64,000 nucleotides of DNA, taken from NCBI GenBank assembly GCA_014695195.1, contig JACJNW010000028.1, forward strand, positions 124,001-188,000, written 5' to 3'. This stretch comes from Cyanobacteria bacterium FACHB-DQ100. GTDB taxonomy: Bacteria; Cyanobacteriota; Cyanobacteriia; Leptolyngbyales; Leptolyngbyaceae. This document shows positions 55,401 to 64,000 of this stretch, one piece after another (position 1 is the stretch's first letter; the number at the start of each line of letters is the position of its first letter). The position numbers were made by a program, and so were the translations under genes. The notes under the pieces were generated by a model. That model saw only the letters and a list, made by a program, of their open reading frames with translations. It was not told where the DNA came from and made no database searches.

Positions 55401-55434
55401 TTGTAGCGACGCGATTAATCGCGTCGCCCTACAA
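55401..55434. repeat. palindromic cyanobacterial repeat after htrA
   Basis: A 34-base near-perfect palindrome: TTGTAG, then CGACGCGATTAATCGCGTCG, then CTACAA (two extra bases on one side). Its core is GACGCGATTAATCGCGTC. This is a common GTAG...CTAC dispersed palindrome of cyanobacteria. It begins 7 bases after the htrA stop and may also act as its terminator. Confidence 0.85.
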
Positions 55435-55495
55435 ATTCCGCAATGGTCATCAGGCGCAACATTCAGCCATCAAATTGGTATAAAAAGACTCCTGT

Positions 55496-55527
55496 AGAGC
55501 GATCGCTCACATTGCAGCGATCGCTCT
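55496..55527. repeat. perfect 12-bp inverted repeat with HIP1 core
   Basis: AGAGCGATCGCT (55496-55507) and AGCGATCGCTCT (55516-55527) flank an 8-base loop. The arms contain the HIP1 octamer GCGATCGC. A hairpin terminator-like structure is possible, but there is no T-run. Confidence 0.8.
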
Positions 55528-55645
55528 GAAATCTTGAATTCTATCTTGCTCAACAACTGCCTTAAACTTCTGCTGTAATTCGATCAGCTGCAAGAAGAAA
55601 TCCTAAACACTCTTCTTGTTTCGGAAGCTCAACACCGATAGTTTC

Positions 55646-56290
55646 TCATTCAGTCTTCAATTCTTGCTGTAGCCAGCCCAGAAAGTTCTTCGTTCTTGTA
55701 AAGCGTTGACTTACTCCAGCGTCTAATAGTGCTTGCTTAGCAGGATTCGGTTGACCAAATATCTCATCCTTCCAGAACGCTGCATCATTCGTCAATAAGA
55801 CTTTTTGCTCAGTGAAGTGTTGTCGAGCATGGTGCAGAATACATTGCAAAACTAAATTATCTCGACGCTGTTTCTGCTCTGGAAGAAACCGTTCATTCAG
55901 TCCACTGACTAAACTTTCAGGAGTCAAATGCACCATTTCAAATCGATTAGACATCGCTTGTACGGCTACCTGAAATCGTGCTTCAACATCATTCAGCAGA
56001 TTGCTATAACGCACCAAGGCATCATTCAAAACAGACACTAATACTTCGCTACCCTGTGCTGTTTTATCTCGTCGTGCCTCGCTCAATTGCTGATCCAGTG
56101 TTTTCCTAAAGCTTTCTCGTCTTTGTCGATCCTCTTCAAAAGCAACCAAAGCTTCCATATAACAAATACTAGGAATGCCAATTCTTACCGACTCGCACAG
56201 CGAATCTTGCAGCAGTTCTGTTGCCTCTGGATCTTGCCCTTTTGCAATCGCCAAAATTAAGTTCGTCTCAACGTACAGAATCAAGCTCAA
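55646..56290 (-). CDS. PIN-like domain protein
   Basis: A 214-residue protein starting from TTG 56290 (SLILYVETNLILAIAKGQDPE), which overlaps the previous gene by 23 bases. The opening pattern hydrophobic-E-T-N-hydrophobic fits PIN-like domains (V-E-T-N in place of D-x-N). A later acidic stretch (LTNDAAFWKDE, with the D of the third/fourth acidic positions) and VLQCILHHAR are consistent with it. A helical insert of about 60 residues includes QRRESFRKTLDQQL. A ribonuclease role is inferred. Its partner is the PD-(D/E)XK-like protein encoded upstream. Confidence 0.75.
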   Translation of the reverse strand: MSLILYVETNLILAIAKGQDPEATELLQDSLCESVRIGIPSICYMEALVAFEEDRQRRESFRKTLDQQLSEARRDKTAQGSEVLVSVLNDALVRYSNLLNDVEARFQVAVQAMSNRFEMVHLTPESLVSGLNERFLPEQKQRRDNLVLQCILHHARQHFTEQKVLLTNDAAFWKDEIFGQPNPAKQALLDAGVSQRFTRTKNFLGWLQQELKTE

Positions 56291-56708
56291 CCTCTTCTTC
56301 CGTCGTACCGTCTGCCAAGTGATGCAGCAACCCGATTTCTTCTATCGCAGCCGCCGCAGGAGGATTTGGAGATTTCCAATGATAGGCTAGGTCGCGCAAC
56401 CACGCTTCTACTAAAGTCGTTAAGTAACTCTCAAAAATTTGTTTTTGTCCAAACTTTGGCTCATAAAACCGCAACACATCCTCTGTGTTGAGCACTTGAA
56501 TTGGCTTTGATAGTTCTTGTCCATTCCATCGGAAAATCTGAATGTTTTCGCTATTAACCGTCATGCCAAAGGAAACGTTGCCATGATACTGACTGAGATA
56601 ATGCCTTAAATTCTCCTTTGAATCGCCTCCTAAGCCGCTTGTTTTCACTTCACCAACTAAGATGATGTTTCCGTCTTTATCTTTTGCTACAAAGTCGAAC
56701 TTGTCCAT
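56268..56708 (-). CDS. PD-(D/E)XK-like protein, partner of the PIN-like gene
   Basis: A 146-residue protein from ATG 56708 (AGGAG six bases before; an ATG lies two codons upstream). The N-terminal part KFDFVAKDKDGNIILVGEVK has the D-x(n)-E-x-K arrangement (D in FDFVAKD, E-V-K) of a PD-(D/E)XK nuclease or a related non-catalytic fold. It then has FGMTVNSENIQIFRWNG, a sequence style seen in restriction-type N-terminal domains. The C-terminal third is helical. It overlaps the PIN-like gene by 23 bases, so the pair is translationally coupled. Function unknown; a defence or toxin-antitoxin-type role is speculative. Confidence 0.75.
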   Translation of the reverse strand: MDKFDFVAKDKDGNIILVGEVKTSGLGGDSKENLRHYLSQYHGNVSFGMTVNSENIQIFRWNGQELSKPIQVLNTEDVLRFYEPKFGQKQIFESYLTTLVEAWLRDLAYHWKSPNPPAAAAIEEIGLLHHLADGTTEEEVELDSVR

Positions 56709-56922
56709 TGTCATCTCCTACCCTCATTCTTTGCTTTGGTCATCATCTTACATTTCCTAGCTCAATGAAGACCAAAAATAAACCAGCAGGTTCAACCCGA
56801 CTTGCTTTCACTTATTGATACCCTCACTCCGTTCTCGTCGTCGAGTTGCAACAAATTCACGCTCGTAGATCGTGAAAGTCAGCCCAAATAAGCTCACTCT
56901 CGGCATTAAGAGAGCTTCACCT

Positions 56923-58605
56923 CTAATCCAGCATTCGATCGACGCGATCGCGCAACATCAACCGAATCAGCGATCGGAGCAAAAACACTCCCGTCACTGC
57001 CGCGATTGCAAACGCAAAAACCGCGCCGCCGCTGATCTGACCAATCAGTAAAATGGCTCCAGTCAATCCCGCAAATCCTGAAATACACGCATAGAGCAGT
57101 GCTCTCACCGAAAGATTAAGCGTTTTCAAGGCGCGATCATGCTTCAGAGAATCGACCTGAACGCGGAATTCCCCTTCTTGAAGCCGGGTTTCGATCCGCT
57201 CGATCGCGCTCTGAGTTGGATTCGGTTTAGTCAATTGATACGCTAGAAAACTCTTCGCTTGCCGCGCTAACTCACCGACCCCACTCCCCTGCCGCGCTGG
57301 AAGCGTCGCTAAACTCTTCACAAACGGCTTTGCCGCAGACAACAAGTTATATTGCGGATCAAGATCCCGCGCCACCCCATCCAACGTAGTCAACGCCTTG
57401 ATAATAAAAGTCATTCTTGCAGGCAGTCGGAAGGGCTGCTGCTCAAACACGGCGTAAAGCTCATTGCGTAAGCTCTTGAAGGCTTGCATTTCAACGGGCT
57501 TATCCGCGAAGCGCTCGACCAGCACATTCACAATCCGCTTCACCGGGGTCATATCTGCCATCGGCTCAACCAAGCCCATATCGACTAGGGTACTCACCAC
57601 CTGATCCGTATCTTTCTTCAAGACAGCAAAAAAGGTCTGTACCATCTGGTTACGATTAATCGGCTGCACTTCCGCCATCATGCCGAAATCGTAAAAGATC
57701 AGCTTGCCGTCGTGGCTCACTGCCATATTGCCAGGATGCGGATCGGCTTGGAAAAAGCCATCTTGCAGCAATTGTTTTAAGTAGGCACAAATGCCCAAAT
57801 GGTTAATCTCGCGTGGATCAAGCCCAACAGCAAGCAACCCTTGACGGTCGTTCACCTTAATTCCCGGCACATATTCCATCGTTAACACGCGACGAGTCGT
57901 GTACTTCGGATAAATCCTTGGAACGACAATGCGATCGTGATTCGCAAAATTATGCCGAAAGCGATCAGCGTTCATCGCCTCCTGAATGTAGTCGATTTCC
58001 CGACCGAGAATTTCTGAAAACTCTGCATGAATCGCCTGAACGTCATAGTGTCGCGCACTGGGCGAGATGCGATCGATCCAGCGAATCAGTCGCCCGACAA
58101 TCTGAAAGTCCATCGCGAATAGCTGATCTAAGCCCGGTCGCTGTACCTTAACAACGACTTCTTCACCGGTATGCAGTCGCGCCCGATGCACTTGTCCTAA
58201 ACTAGCAGCCGCGATCGGAGCGCGATCGAACTCCTGATACAGCAGGTGCAACGGATAACCGAGTTCGGATTCGATAATCGAGATCGCCTGGTTTGAGTCA
58301 AATTCAGGCACTCGATCTTGAAGCTGTCCCAATGCCTTGACATACTCCAACGGCAGCAAGTCTGCCCGTGTTGAGAGCGACTGCCCAATTTTGATAAAGG
58401 TGGGTCCTAAATCTAACAGCGTCCCCACCAGCCACTGAGCGCGGCGATTGCGGTGATGCGCGGACTGCTTGGCAATCTGCCGATCCCACCACAGGTAAAA
58501 CGTCAACTTTGCAGCCGACACGGAAATATCCACTTGTCGCGCCAGTGGAGAAGAAAGTTGCCGTTGCCAGCGTAGGGATTTGGGAGGGACAGCAGTTTGT
58601 AACAT
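56923..58605 (-). CDS. ABC1/UbiB (AarF) family atypical kinase
   Basis: A 560-residue protein. Characteristic KxGQ motif in GPTFIKIGQSLSTR, ALGQLQDRVP, the Ala-rich nucleotide loop APIAAASLGQVHRA, VVVKVQRPG (conserved Lys), DPHPGNMAVSHDGKLIFYDFG (catalytic Asp and DFG) and two C-terminal membrane spans (ALLYACISGFAGLTGAILL and GGAVFAFAIAAVTGVFLL). Such proteins support isoprenoid quinone or tocopherol biosynthesis in bacteria and plastids; in cyanobacteria several paralogues exist. Substrate unknown. Confidence 0.94.
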   Translation of the reverse strand: MLQTAVPPKSLRWQRQLSSPLARQVDISVSAAKLTFYLWWDRQIAKQSAHHRNRRAQWLVGTLLDLGPTFIKIGQSLSTRADLLPLEYVKALGQLQDRVPEFDSNQAISIIESELGYPLHLLYQEFDRAPIAAASLGQVHRARLHTGEEVVVKVQRPGLDQLFAMDFQIVGRLIRWIDRISPSARHYDVQAIHAEFSEILGREIDYIQEAMNADRFRHNFANHDRIVVPRIYPKYTTRRVLTMEYVPGIKVNDRQGLLAVGLDPREINHLGICAYLKQLLQDGFFQADPHPGNMAVSHDGKLIFYDFGMMAEVQPINRNQMVQTFFAVLKKDTDQVVSTLVDMGLVEPMADMTPVKRIVNVLVERFADKPVEMQAFKSLRNELYAVFEQQPFRLPARMTFIIKALTTLDGVARDLDPQYNLLSAAKPFVKSLATLPARQGSGVGELARQAKSFLAYQLTKPNPTQSAIERIETRLQEGEFRVQVDSLKHDRALKTLNLSVRALLYACISGFAGLTGAILLIGQISGGAVFAFAIAAVTGVFLLRSLIRLMLRDRVDRMLD

Positions 58606-58696
58606 AACTTCAACCCATTATACCCATAGTGCCCGCACAAGCAGAAAAGCAATCCTGCCCGCTTTTCCAGATTCTAGACAGGAACGCGAAGAAAAG

Positions 58697-60769
58697 CTAC
58701 GCTCCAGCAATTTCTAAATTCTGCGGCAGCATGATCGTAAAGCAGGTTTCGTAAGATTGGGAGTCTGGAGCCGCCACGCTAATTGCCTCGATCGTGCCAT
58801 TGAGATGCTGTACTAGACTTTTAACCAGCGCTAGTCCCAATCCAGTTCCAGGCACGGCGTTTTGAGTCATCCCCTGACACCGACGAAATTTATCAAAGAT
58901 GTGCGGCAGTTCTTCCTCGGAAATGGGCGAACCCGTATTTGATAGAGAGAGCTTAATTTGCTGACCCGGCTCCAGCGTCACCTCTAGCCCAACTGTGCTA
59001 TTCGGCTCGGCGTATTTGCCTGCATTCGTCAGTAATTCCAGCAAAATTCGCTGAAAACTGGCTAAATCCGTATGAAAAACAGGCGATCGAGCAGGTAATT
59101 TCACATCCAGCGTCAATCCTTTTGCTGCCCAGCGTTGATTAAACGACTGCGACAACTCCTCGATGGCGTGTGGTAATTCGACCCGCTGAAGCTGAAAGGC
59201 AACCTGTTTAGTTTCTAGTTCCTGTAGCGCCAGTAGATCGTTGATCAAGCTAGTTTCTTGAGCACACTGCTGCTCCAGAATATTGAGATACTGATCGCGT
59301 CGCTCAGGAGTCAGCGTCGCCTGCCGCAACATCCGAATCGCCAGCATCATGCTCGTTAAGGGTGTCCGTAGCTCGTGGCTGAGCGTGCTGATGAACTCGT
59401 CCATCCGCTGATTCATTTCCCGTAGCTTCTCGATTTGTCTGCGGGTAATTTCGTAGAGTCGCGCTTGTAGCTCTAAACTTTGCTGAAGCTGCGCCGTTCG
59501 CTCTTCAACCAGCGATTCTACCTGACGTAGGGTTTCGGTCTGAATGATTGCTGCACTAATTTGAGCGCTCAAGAGTTCAACCAGCGCAATCTCTTCCGGG
59601 AGCCAATTGCGCGATCGACTCTGCTGAACGGCAATAAATCCAAGCAAGCGGTTTTTGCTTTCTAAAGGTACAAGCAGCAGTGCAGGCATTTTTGCCGGAT
59701 CGAAAATTGCGGCAACGCCCGCCGCTTCTCCCGTCGCGGTCGGAAATGCTGCAACATCTCTAAACACAAATGATTTTGCCGCACTTCGCAGTACAGCTTG
59801 GCAAACACCGCAATCGTTCACCCAAAACGACTGGCTCAACGGTGTCTCGGCTTCTAAGTCCAGGGGCTGCCGCCACTCGCTGTCAATCATGACGCGCATT
59901 TTCGGCACTCGATTGCTGTTCGATCGCAGACTCTGCCGTGGGTCCCAAAACTTCGCCCTCAGCACAAACGCTCGATCGATTTCAAGCGATTCGGCTAATC
60001 CTTCTAGCGCCAATTGCTGAACTTGCGGCAGATCCAAAGAATTCTGAATTGCCATTGTCACTCGGCGGAGCAGCGCTTGATATTGCGCTTGTTTTGCAAC
60101 TTTTTGTTGCAGCAGAATTTGTGAAATCGCGATCGCAACCTGGTCAGTAATCTGAGCTAAGGTGTCAATCTCAAGATCGCTCCACTGATGCGCCTGAGTC
60201 CACATCAAGCTCACAACACCATTGATCCGCCCTTGAAACCGAGTCGGCAGACTAACTACCGATCGAATTGGCAACGCTCTTGCAGCGTAATCAATTTCGC
60301 TCAGGGTCAAGTCGGAGATCAATAATCCTGCGCGTTCTAGAGTCGCAGATTCAAGGATTACGGAGTTTGACACAATCTCTTTCTGCTGGCTGGCTGTGAA
60401 CTGCGAGTGGGCAAACCAAGCCATGAGCGATCGATCCAAAGATTCAGACTGAATTGAAATCAAGCAAGCTTGTGCGCCATAAGCTTCACCTAACAGCGCC
60501 GCTACTTCAGATAAAACGGCATCGGGCTGAGTCGCACGACTGAGCGCCTGAACTAGCTTTCGTCCGATCGTGGCTTCCACTGTGGCGAGAGCCGATTGAA
60601 AGGCATGAGAATGCGACACAGTTTCGAGAGAATGGGTAGACGCTGAGGCAAGCCGATCCGAATCAATCCGAATCATCTCATCTCTTCTTGTAGTGTTGAC
60701 AACATCCATGACCTGCCCCACAATTTCCTGCGATTTTACTGTTTCCGATCGCGAAACTTTTGCTTGCAT
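58697..60769 (-). CDS. GAF-domain sensor histidine kinase, cytosolic
   Basis: A 690-residue protein without membrane spans. Two GAF domains (about 75-215 and 235-410), a coiled coil (about 420-460), HisKA with His in [15 protein letters not shown], and HATPase motifs (ELLTNAGKYAEP; PHIFDKFRRCQG; GTGLGLALV). The GAFs lack a bilin Cys motif. No receiver domain. It senses an unknown intracellular signal. It starts at ATG 60769, divergent from the HerA gene. Confidence 0.92.
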   Translation of the reverse strand: MQAKVSRSETVKSQEIVGQVMDVVNTTRRDEMIRIDSDRLASASTHSLETVSHSHAFQSALATVEATIGRKLVQALSRATQPDAVLSEVAALLGEAYGAQACLISIQSESLDRSLMAWFAHSQFTASQQKEIVSNSVILESATLERAGLLISDLTLSEIDYAARALPIRSVVSLPTRFQGRINGVVSLMWTQAHQWSDLEIDTLAQITDQVAIAISQILLQQKVAKQAQYQALLRRVTMAIQNSLDLPQVQQLALEGLAESLEIDRAFVLRAKFWDPRQSLRSNSNRVPKMRVMIDSEWRQPLDLEAETPLSQSFWVNDCGVCQAVLRSAAKSFVFRDVAAFPTATGEAAGVAAIFDPAKMPALLLVPLESKNRLLGFIAVQQSRSRNWLPEEIALVELLSAQISAAIIQTETLRQVESLVEERTAQLQQSLELQARLYEITRRQIEKLREMNQRMDEFISTLSHELRTPLTSMMLAIRMLRQATLTPERRDQYLNILEQQCAQETSLINDLLALQELETKQVAFQLQRVELPHAIEELSQSFNQRWAAKGLTLDVKLPARSPVFHTDLASFQRILLELLTNAGKYAEPNSTVGLEVTLEPGQQIKLSLSNTGSPISEEELPHIFDKFRRCQGMTQNAVPGTGLGLALVKSLVQHLNGTIEAISVAAPDSQSYETCFTIMLPQNLEIAGA

Positions 60770-61134
60770 CTTGTCACATGCCTGCTTGCGTCACGTTAGA
60801 GAAGGTTCCTTCACTAAGTTACCGTTGCTTAGTAAGGGAAACCGTGTTGCCCTGCATTGAAAAGGGAGATGGTCATTGCTTACCCCTGTCGCAATTCGCT
60901 TACTGCTTTATTGCACCATTGCTTTCAGATTACAATCTGAAGACTTTAACAGTATCCGTAAATTCCCCTGATTGCTCCCTCTAAATTGTTAAGTTCTCAA
61001 AACTCTATACGTGACGAAATCAAGCATAGATGAAGTGCGGGAGGTATTGTACCTGATGAATTGTGGATTTACGATTGATCTTCTCATTTTAATAGTACAC
61101 TTGAACGAAATTCGCACTGACTTTCTTCCCAACT
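60770..61134. promoter_or_regulatory. divergent region between the GAF kinase and HerA genes
   Basis: About 365 bases. A hairpin CCTT-x-ACTAAG / CTTAGT-x-AAGG at about 60808-60837 lies in the leader of the histidine kinase gene. The HerA side is AT-rich. No gene seen. Confidence 0.4.
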
Positions 61135-62820
61135 ATGAGCCTTAAGCCTGCTTCAAACCCGATGAGCGTTGTAGGTACAGTCAAGGGACCCGGTGAGAAC
61201 GGCAACCAGTACGTTTTCATCACTTCTGATAATCGCCATGTCCGAATCGGTGAATATGTCTATTACGAAGTTCGCGAGGCGGGAGCAGTCCGTAAGATCT
61301 TGGGGAAAATCTCCGATCGCCGGCTGATCGACCATTTGCCCGACCGCATTTTTGCGGATACCGAGATTAGCCCAGAGGCGATCGCGGCTTTGGTCGGATT
61401 TACCTACGACAACCCAGAGATTTATGAAGTGAGCGTGGATGTGATCGGATATTTCGATCCATCGCTTGGCTTTATGAATCCGCGAAAAAGTCCTGACCCC
61501 GGTGCAAAAGTGGTGTTGGCAGACGATGCCATGTTGCAGCAAATTCTCAATCGTCGGCAACCGCAAACGGTGGGATCAGCGCATATTGGGTCGCTGCTGC
61601 TGCGGGAAATGGGGGCAGTGCCGATCGCGCTTGATGTGAAAGAGCTTGTCAGTACCCATATGGCAATTCTGGCAGGAACAGGATCAGGAAAGTCTTATAC
61701 AGCAGGCGTTTTAATCGAAGAGCTGCTGTTACCGCACAATCGCGCTGCGGTTTTGATTTTTGATCCTCACGGAGAGTACGGAACCCTAGCAGAAATGCGG
61801 GGACATCCTGCGTTTGAGGCGGCAGATGGATACTCGCCAAAAGTCAAAGTCATGACTCCAGAGGAGGTGAGAATCCGCATCTCTTCGCTCGATTATTACG
61901 ATATTTTGGCGCTGCTGCCGGAAATGAGCGATCGACAACAAGCGATGCTGAGTAAAGCATTTCGGATTTTGCAACGTCACAAGCGCGGCGACTATCGCTG
62001 GGGAATTCAGGACTTGATTGCCGCCGTGCGAGAGGCGGATGTCCAAGTGGATGACGACGGCAACGAGAAAACCGGATCGTCGGCTCCCGCGCTGGAGTGG
62101 AAATTAGAGAAGATTGAGCGATCGAGCTACTTTCATACGCTAGAGCATACGGTTAGCCCAAAGGAGCTATTTGAACCGGGACAAGTCACAGTTCTTCAAA
62201 TGAACGAGATTAGCCAAGAAGAACAACAGGTCATTTGTGCAGCCGTGCTGCGGCAAGTAAATCACGCTCGAATGAGTACCGAGAAAGAGCTAATTTCACC
62301 TCAAGATGAAAATTTCTTACCTTATCCCGTGTTTATCCTGATTGAAGAAGCGCATCGTTTTGCGCCTGCCCATGAACCGTCTCGCTGTAAATCAGTGCTA
62401 CGAACGATTTTGAGCGAAGGGCGGAAGTTTGGGGTAGGCATGGGATTGATTACACAGCGCCCCGGAAAACTGGATGCGGATGTGCTATCCCAGTGCATGA
62501 GCCAGTTTTTGATGCGAATTGTGAATCCGGTCGATCAAGAAAGCTTGAAATATGGTGTAGAAGCAGCGGGAAGAGATTTACTCAAAGAATTACCCGCCTT
62601 GACCAAGGGACAGATTATTATTTCTGGAGCTTGTGTGAATACGCCTGTGTTATGTAAAGTTCGCCAGCGTTTAACCAAGCACGGCGGGGAAACCTTAGAT
62701 GCTCCGGCACTTTGGCAAAAGCACTTTGAGAGCCATCGGATTCAAGAACGTCAAATCGAGCTTGCTCCCGTTGCGGTTCCGCGTCGATCGCAGACTGTTC
62801 GCGGTAGAAGCATTGATTAA
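61135..62820 (+). CDS. HerA-like ATPase (HAS barrel, DUF87 type)
   Basis: A 561-residue ATPase. The N-terminal HAS-barrel-like region (about 1-120: FITSDNRHVRIGEYVYYEV) precedes Walker A AGTGSGKSYTAGVLIEEL (about 180). Walker B is VFILIEEAHRFAP (about 400), and KFGVGMGLITQRPGKLDADV carries the C-terminal sensor, with FLMRIVNPVDQE. This is the HerA-FtsK superfamily, hexameric DNA-translocating ATPases that usually pair with the NurA nuclease. No nurA gene is in the window. A DNA repair or DNA-processing role is inferred. Confidence 0.93.
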   Translation: MSLKPASNPMSVVGTVKGPGENGNQYVFITSDNRHVRIGEYVYYEVREAGAVRKILGKISDRRLIDHLPDRIFADTEISPEAIAALVGFTYDNPEIYEVSVDVIGYFDPSLGFMNPRKSPDPGAKVVLADDAMLQQILNRRQPQTVGSAHIGSLLLREMGAVPIALDVKELVSTHMAILAGTGSGKSYTAGVLIEELLLPHNRAAVLIFDPHGEYGTLAEMRGHPAFEAADGYSPKVKVMTPEEVRIRISSLDYYDILALLPEMSDRQQAMLSKAFRILQRHKRGDYRWGIQDLIAAVREADVQVDDDGNEKTGSSAPALEWKLEKIERSSYFHTLEHTVSPKELFEPGQVTVLQMNEISQEEQQVICAAVLRQVNHARMSTEKELISPQDENFLPYPVFILIEEAHRFAPAHEPSRCKSVLRTILSEGRKFGVGMGLITQRPGKLDADVLSQCMSQFLMRIVNPVDQESLKYGVEAAGRDLLKELPALTKGQIIISGACVNTPVLCKVRQRLTKHGGETLDAPALWQKHFESHRIQERQIELAPVAVPRRSQTVRGRSID

Positions 62821-62839
62821 TAGCGCAGCGAGCGTGGCT

Positions 62840-63679
62840 CTACTTCACGTTCTTTAACGCAATCTGTTGATTCTTACGGTAGAGGTCTGCGCGATTTCGC
62901 GCCACATCTGCACGCGGATGATTATCGGGCACTTGAGACATCAGCCGGGATGCTCCTCCCCACATTTCTGCGACCTGTTGCCATTGAACCGGAGTTTTTG
63001 CCTCTTTCGCGCTGTTTGCGGCTTGTTCTGCAACTCGCACCGCTGTTGCAAAGGAGTCACCATCCTGCTTCACGTTTGCAGTCCACTGGGGCGGCTTGGG
63101 TGAGACTTGCGGCTGCATCCGCGGGGTGGCAAAGAACTTACCTTGGCTCCAAGCATAAACTCCCCAACCTGTGAGCAAAATGCCTGCGCTGATCACGATA
63201 CCGCCGAAGATGCCTTTGGTGAATTGGCGTTTCTCGCGCACGGCTTGGGGTGAAAGCGTCCTTGGTAAGTCATCGCGATCGCTGAAGGCTTCTCGTAGAT
63301 CTTGCAGCATTCCCCGAATGAAATTTGGTCGCTTTAGAAGGATCTCTTGCGACCAGAGTAATTGTCCATCGGGATCGCGGTTGATTTCTTCAAACCAGAG
63401 CAGTTGCTGTTCTCGGACAATTCGGCTGTTAATGTTTACTCGTCGAATATGGCGGGGTGAAATCGATTCGAGAATTTTGCGGACGCGCTCAGTGAGCGCT
63501 GCGCGATCGAGCTGGTCGGAGGTGGCTGCCTCGCATAAAAGTTGTAGCACTCCATTGGCAAAGATAGCGCGAGTTCTCACGCCAGAGTCTGCCAATTTAT
63601 CATTCAGAATTTGAATGATCGCGGCGACGCTGCCTTGGTGGGCTTGCTTGTAGATATCATTGACCGCATTCACAATCAT
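62840..63679 (-). CDS. conserved single-span membrane protein
   Basis: A 279-residue protein. The N-terminal half is helical and charged (LTERVRKILESISPRHIRRVN, LLWFEEINRDPDGQLLWSQE), then one membrane span (GGIVISAGILLTGWGVYAW), then a C-terminal region with QVAEMWGGASRLMSQVPDNHP and repeated Ala/Lys-rich helices of TPR style. I do not recognise a family. It is convergent with the HerA gene, 19 bases apart. Looks conserved and folded but function unknown. Confidence 0.7.
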   Translation of the reverse strand: MIVNAVNDIYKQAHQGSVAAIIQILNDKLADSGVRTRAIFANGVLQLLCEAATSDQLDRAALTERVRKILESISPRHIRRVNINSRIVREQQLLWFEEINRDPDGQLLWSQEILLKRPNFIRGMLQDLREAFSDRDDLPRTLSPQAVREKRQFTKGIFGGIVISAGILLTGWGVYAWSQGKFFATPRMQPQVSPKPPQWTANVKQDGDSFATAVRVAEQAANSAKEAKTPVQWQQVAEMWGGASRLMSQVPDNHPRADVARNRADLYRKNQQIALKNVK

Positions 63680-63827
63680 GAGATGAGTAGTTAACGAGAA
63701 ACCCTGACTTGGAATTTACTACGTTAATATATCGCTTGTTTTGCATTTCAGGGCAAGTTTAACTGTCAGAAAAGGCAGATTCCTTAGCAAAAATTTGCTT
63801 TTTTACGAGAAATTGACCTCAGAATTT

Positions 63828-64000
63828 TTAATGTAAATGCCGAGAATCATTGAATCTACGAATCTGCCACAGATCGGTATTGAAACGATTTTGATTTTGC
63901 AGTTCCCAACGCGATCGATCAACCCAGAATTCAAACAGGGCAGTATTGTGGGCGCGTAATCTCCAGGATCTATCGCTTCCGAGTAATTGAGCGATTAAAT
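63828..64000 (-). CDS. C-terminal end of a gene leaving the window
   Basis: On the minus strand an open frame enters from the right edge and runs for about 56 codons, containing LFEFWVDRSRWELQNQ and TDLWQIRRFNDSR. It has no start in the window. The stop position is approximate, because one base near 63840 changes where the frame ends. The stretch is too short to assign a family. Confidence 0.35.
   Translation of the reverse strand, partial: LIAQLLGSDRSWRLRAHNTALFEFWVDRSRWELQNQNRFNTDLWQIRRFNDSRHLH

Noticed and set aside
1-64000. CRISPR arrays, rRNA or tRNA genes
   Set aside because: No regularly spaced direct repeats and no cloverleaf or rRNA signature were recognised in the intergenic regions by eye; a tRNA scan would be the decisive test.

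Overview
The window is chromosomal DNA from a filamentous-type cyanobacterium, most like the Leptolyngbya/Oscillatoriales group. The evidence is genuine cyanobacterial and plastid-type genes (psbX, ycf66, a high-light-inducible protein, YggT/Ycf19, a cyAbrB regulator, an iron-uptake/SLH porin, a hormogonium-type glycosyltransferase, several DUFs typical of cyanobacteria) and the very frequent HIP1 octamer GCGATCGC throughout. No rRNA, tRNA or CRISPR array was seen. The genus is an inference.

Layout. 1-3.5 kb: the 3' part of a large Calx-beta/FG-GAP repeat protein and a small putative DNA-binding protein. 3.5-7 kb: BrkB-type membrane protein, stress membrane protein, and a DrrAB-type ABC exporter. 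7.1-11.8 kb: a minus-strand run of a methyltransferase-glycosyltransferase fusion, a DPM1-like glycosyltransferase, a nucleoside transporter and an exported protein. 12-14.5 kb: a membrane-anchored PstS-like/DUF4912 fusion. 14.5-19.7 kb: a NitT/TauT-type ABC importer divergent from an outer-membrane porin, with two related palindromes in the shared intergenic region. 20.1-30.4 kb: the most striking locus, a complete chemotaxis-type phototaxis cluster (PATAN response regulator, CheY, CheW, a 1416-aa soluble receptor with five GAF domains, a hybrid CheA, a second CheW). Four of the five GAF domains carry the bilin-binding cysteine; two of these have an additional cysteine in an insertion, suggesting dual-cysteine cyanobacteriochromes, and two look like red/green cyanobacteriochromes.

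30.4-35.7 kb: small conserved gene, truncated IS1-like element, Dps with a His-type ferroxidase centre, HpsE-like glycosyltransferase, an exact 467-bp tandem duplication, a CPBP protease and a cyAbrB regulator. 36-43 kb: sdhB plus an hli gene, ycf66 and psbX, yggT, accC, a DUF2459 protein, Uma2, mutY and a DUF760 gene. 43.3-55.4 kb: small membrane protein, DUF3318, a peptidoglycan-binding/M15-like enzyme, sdhA (about 9 kb from sdhB), an exported protein overlapping a SafE/ferric-reductase-like fusion, a class II glutamine amidotransferase, a triple-receiver hybrid kinase, msrB and an HtrA protease. 55.4-64 kb: palindromic repeats, an overlapping PD-(D/E)XK-like/PIN-like pair, an ABC1/UbiB kinase, a GAF histidine kinase, a HerA-like ATPase, a membrane protein and the end of a gene leaving the window.

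Functionally the window mixes housekeeping (fatty-acid synthesis, DNA repair, respiration, photosystem II) with sensing and motility. The strongest candidates for new biology are the multi-GAF photoreceptor, the PstS-DUF4912 transmembrane fusion, the palindrome-linked ABC importer/porin pair and the nuclease-like gene pair at 55.6-56.7 kb.
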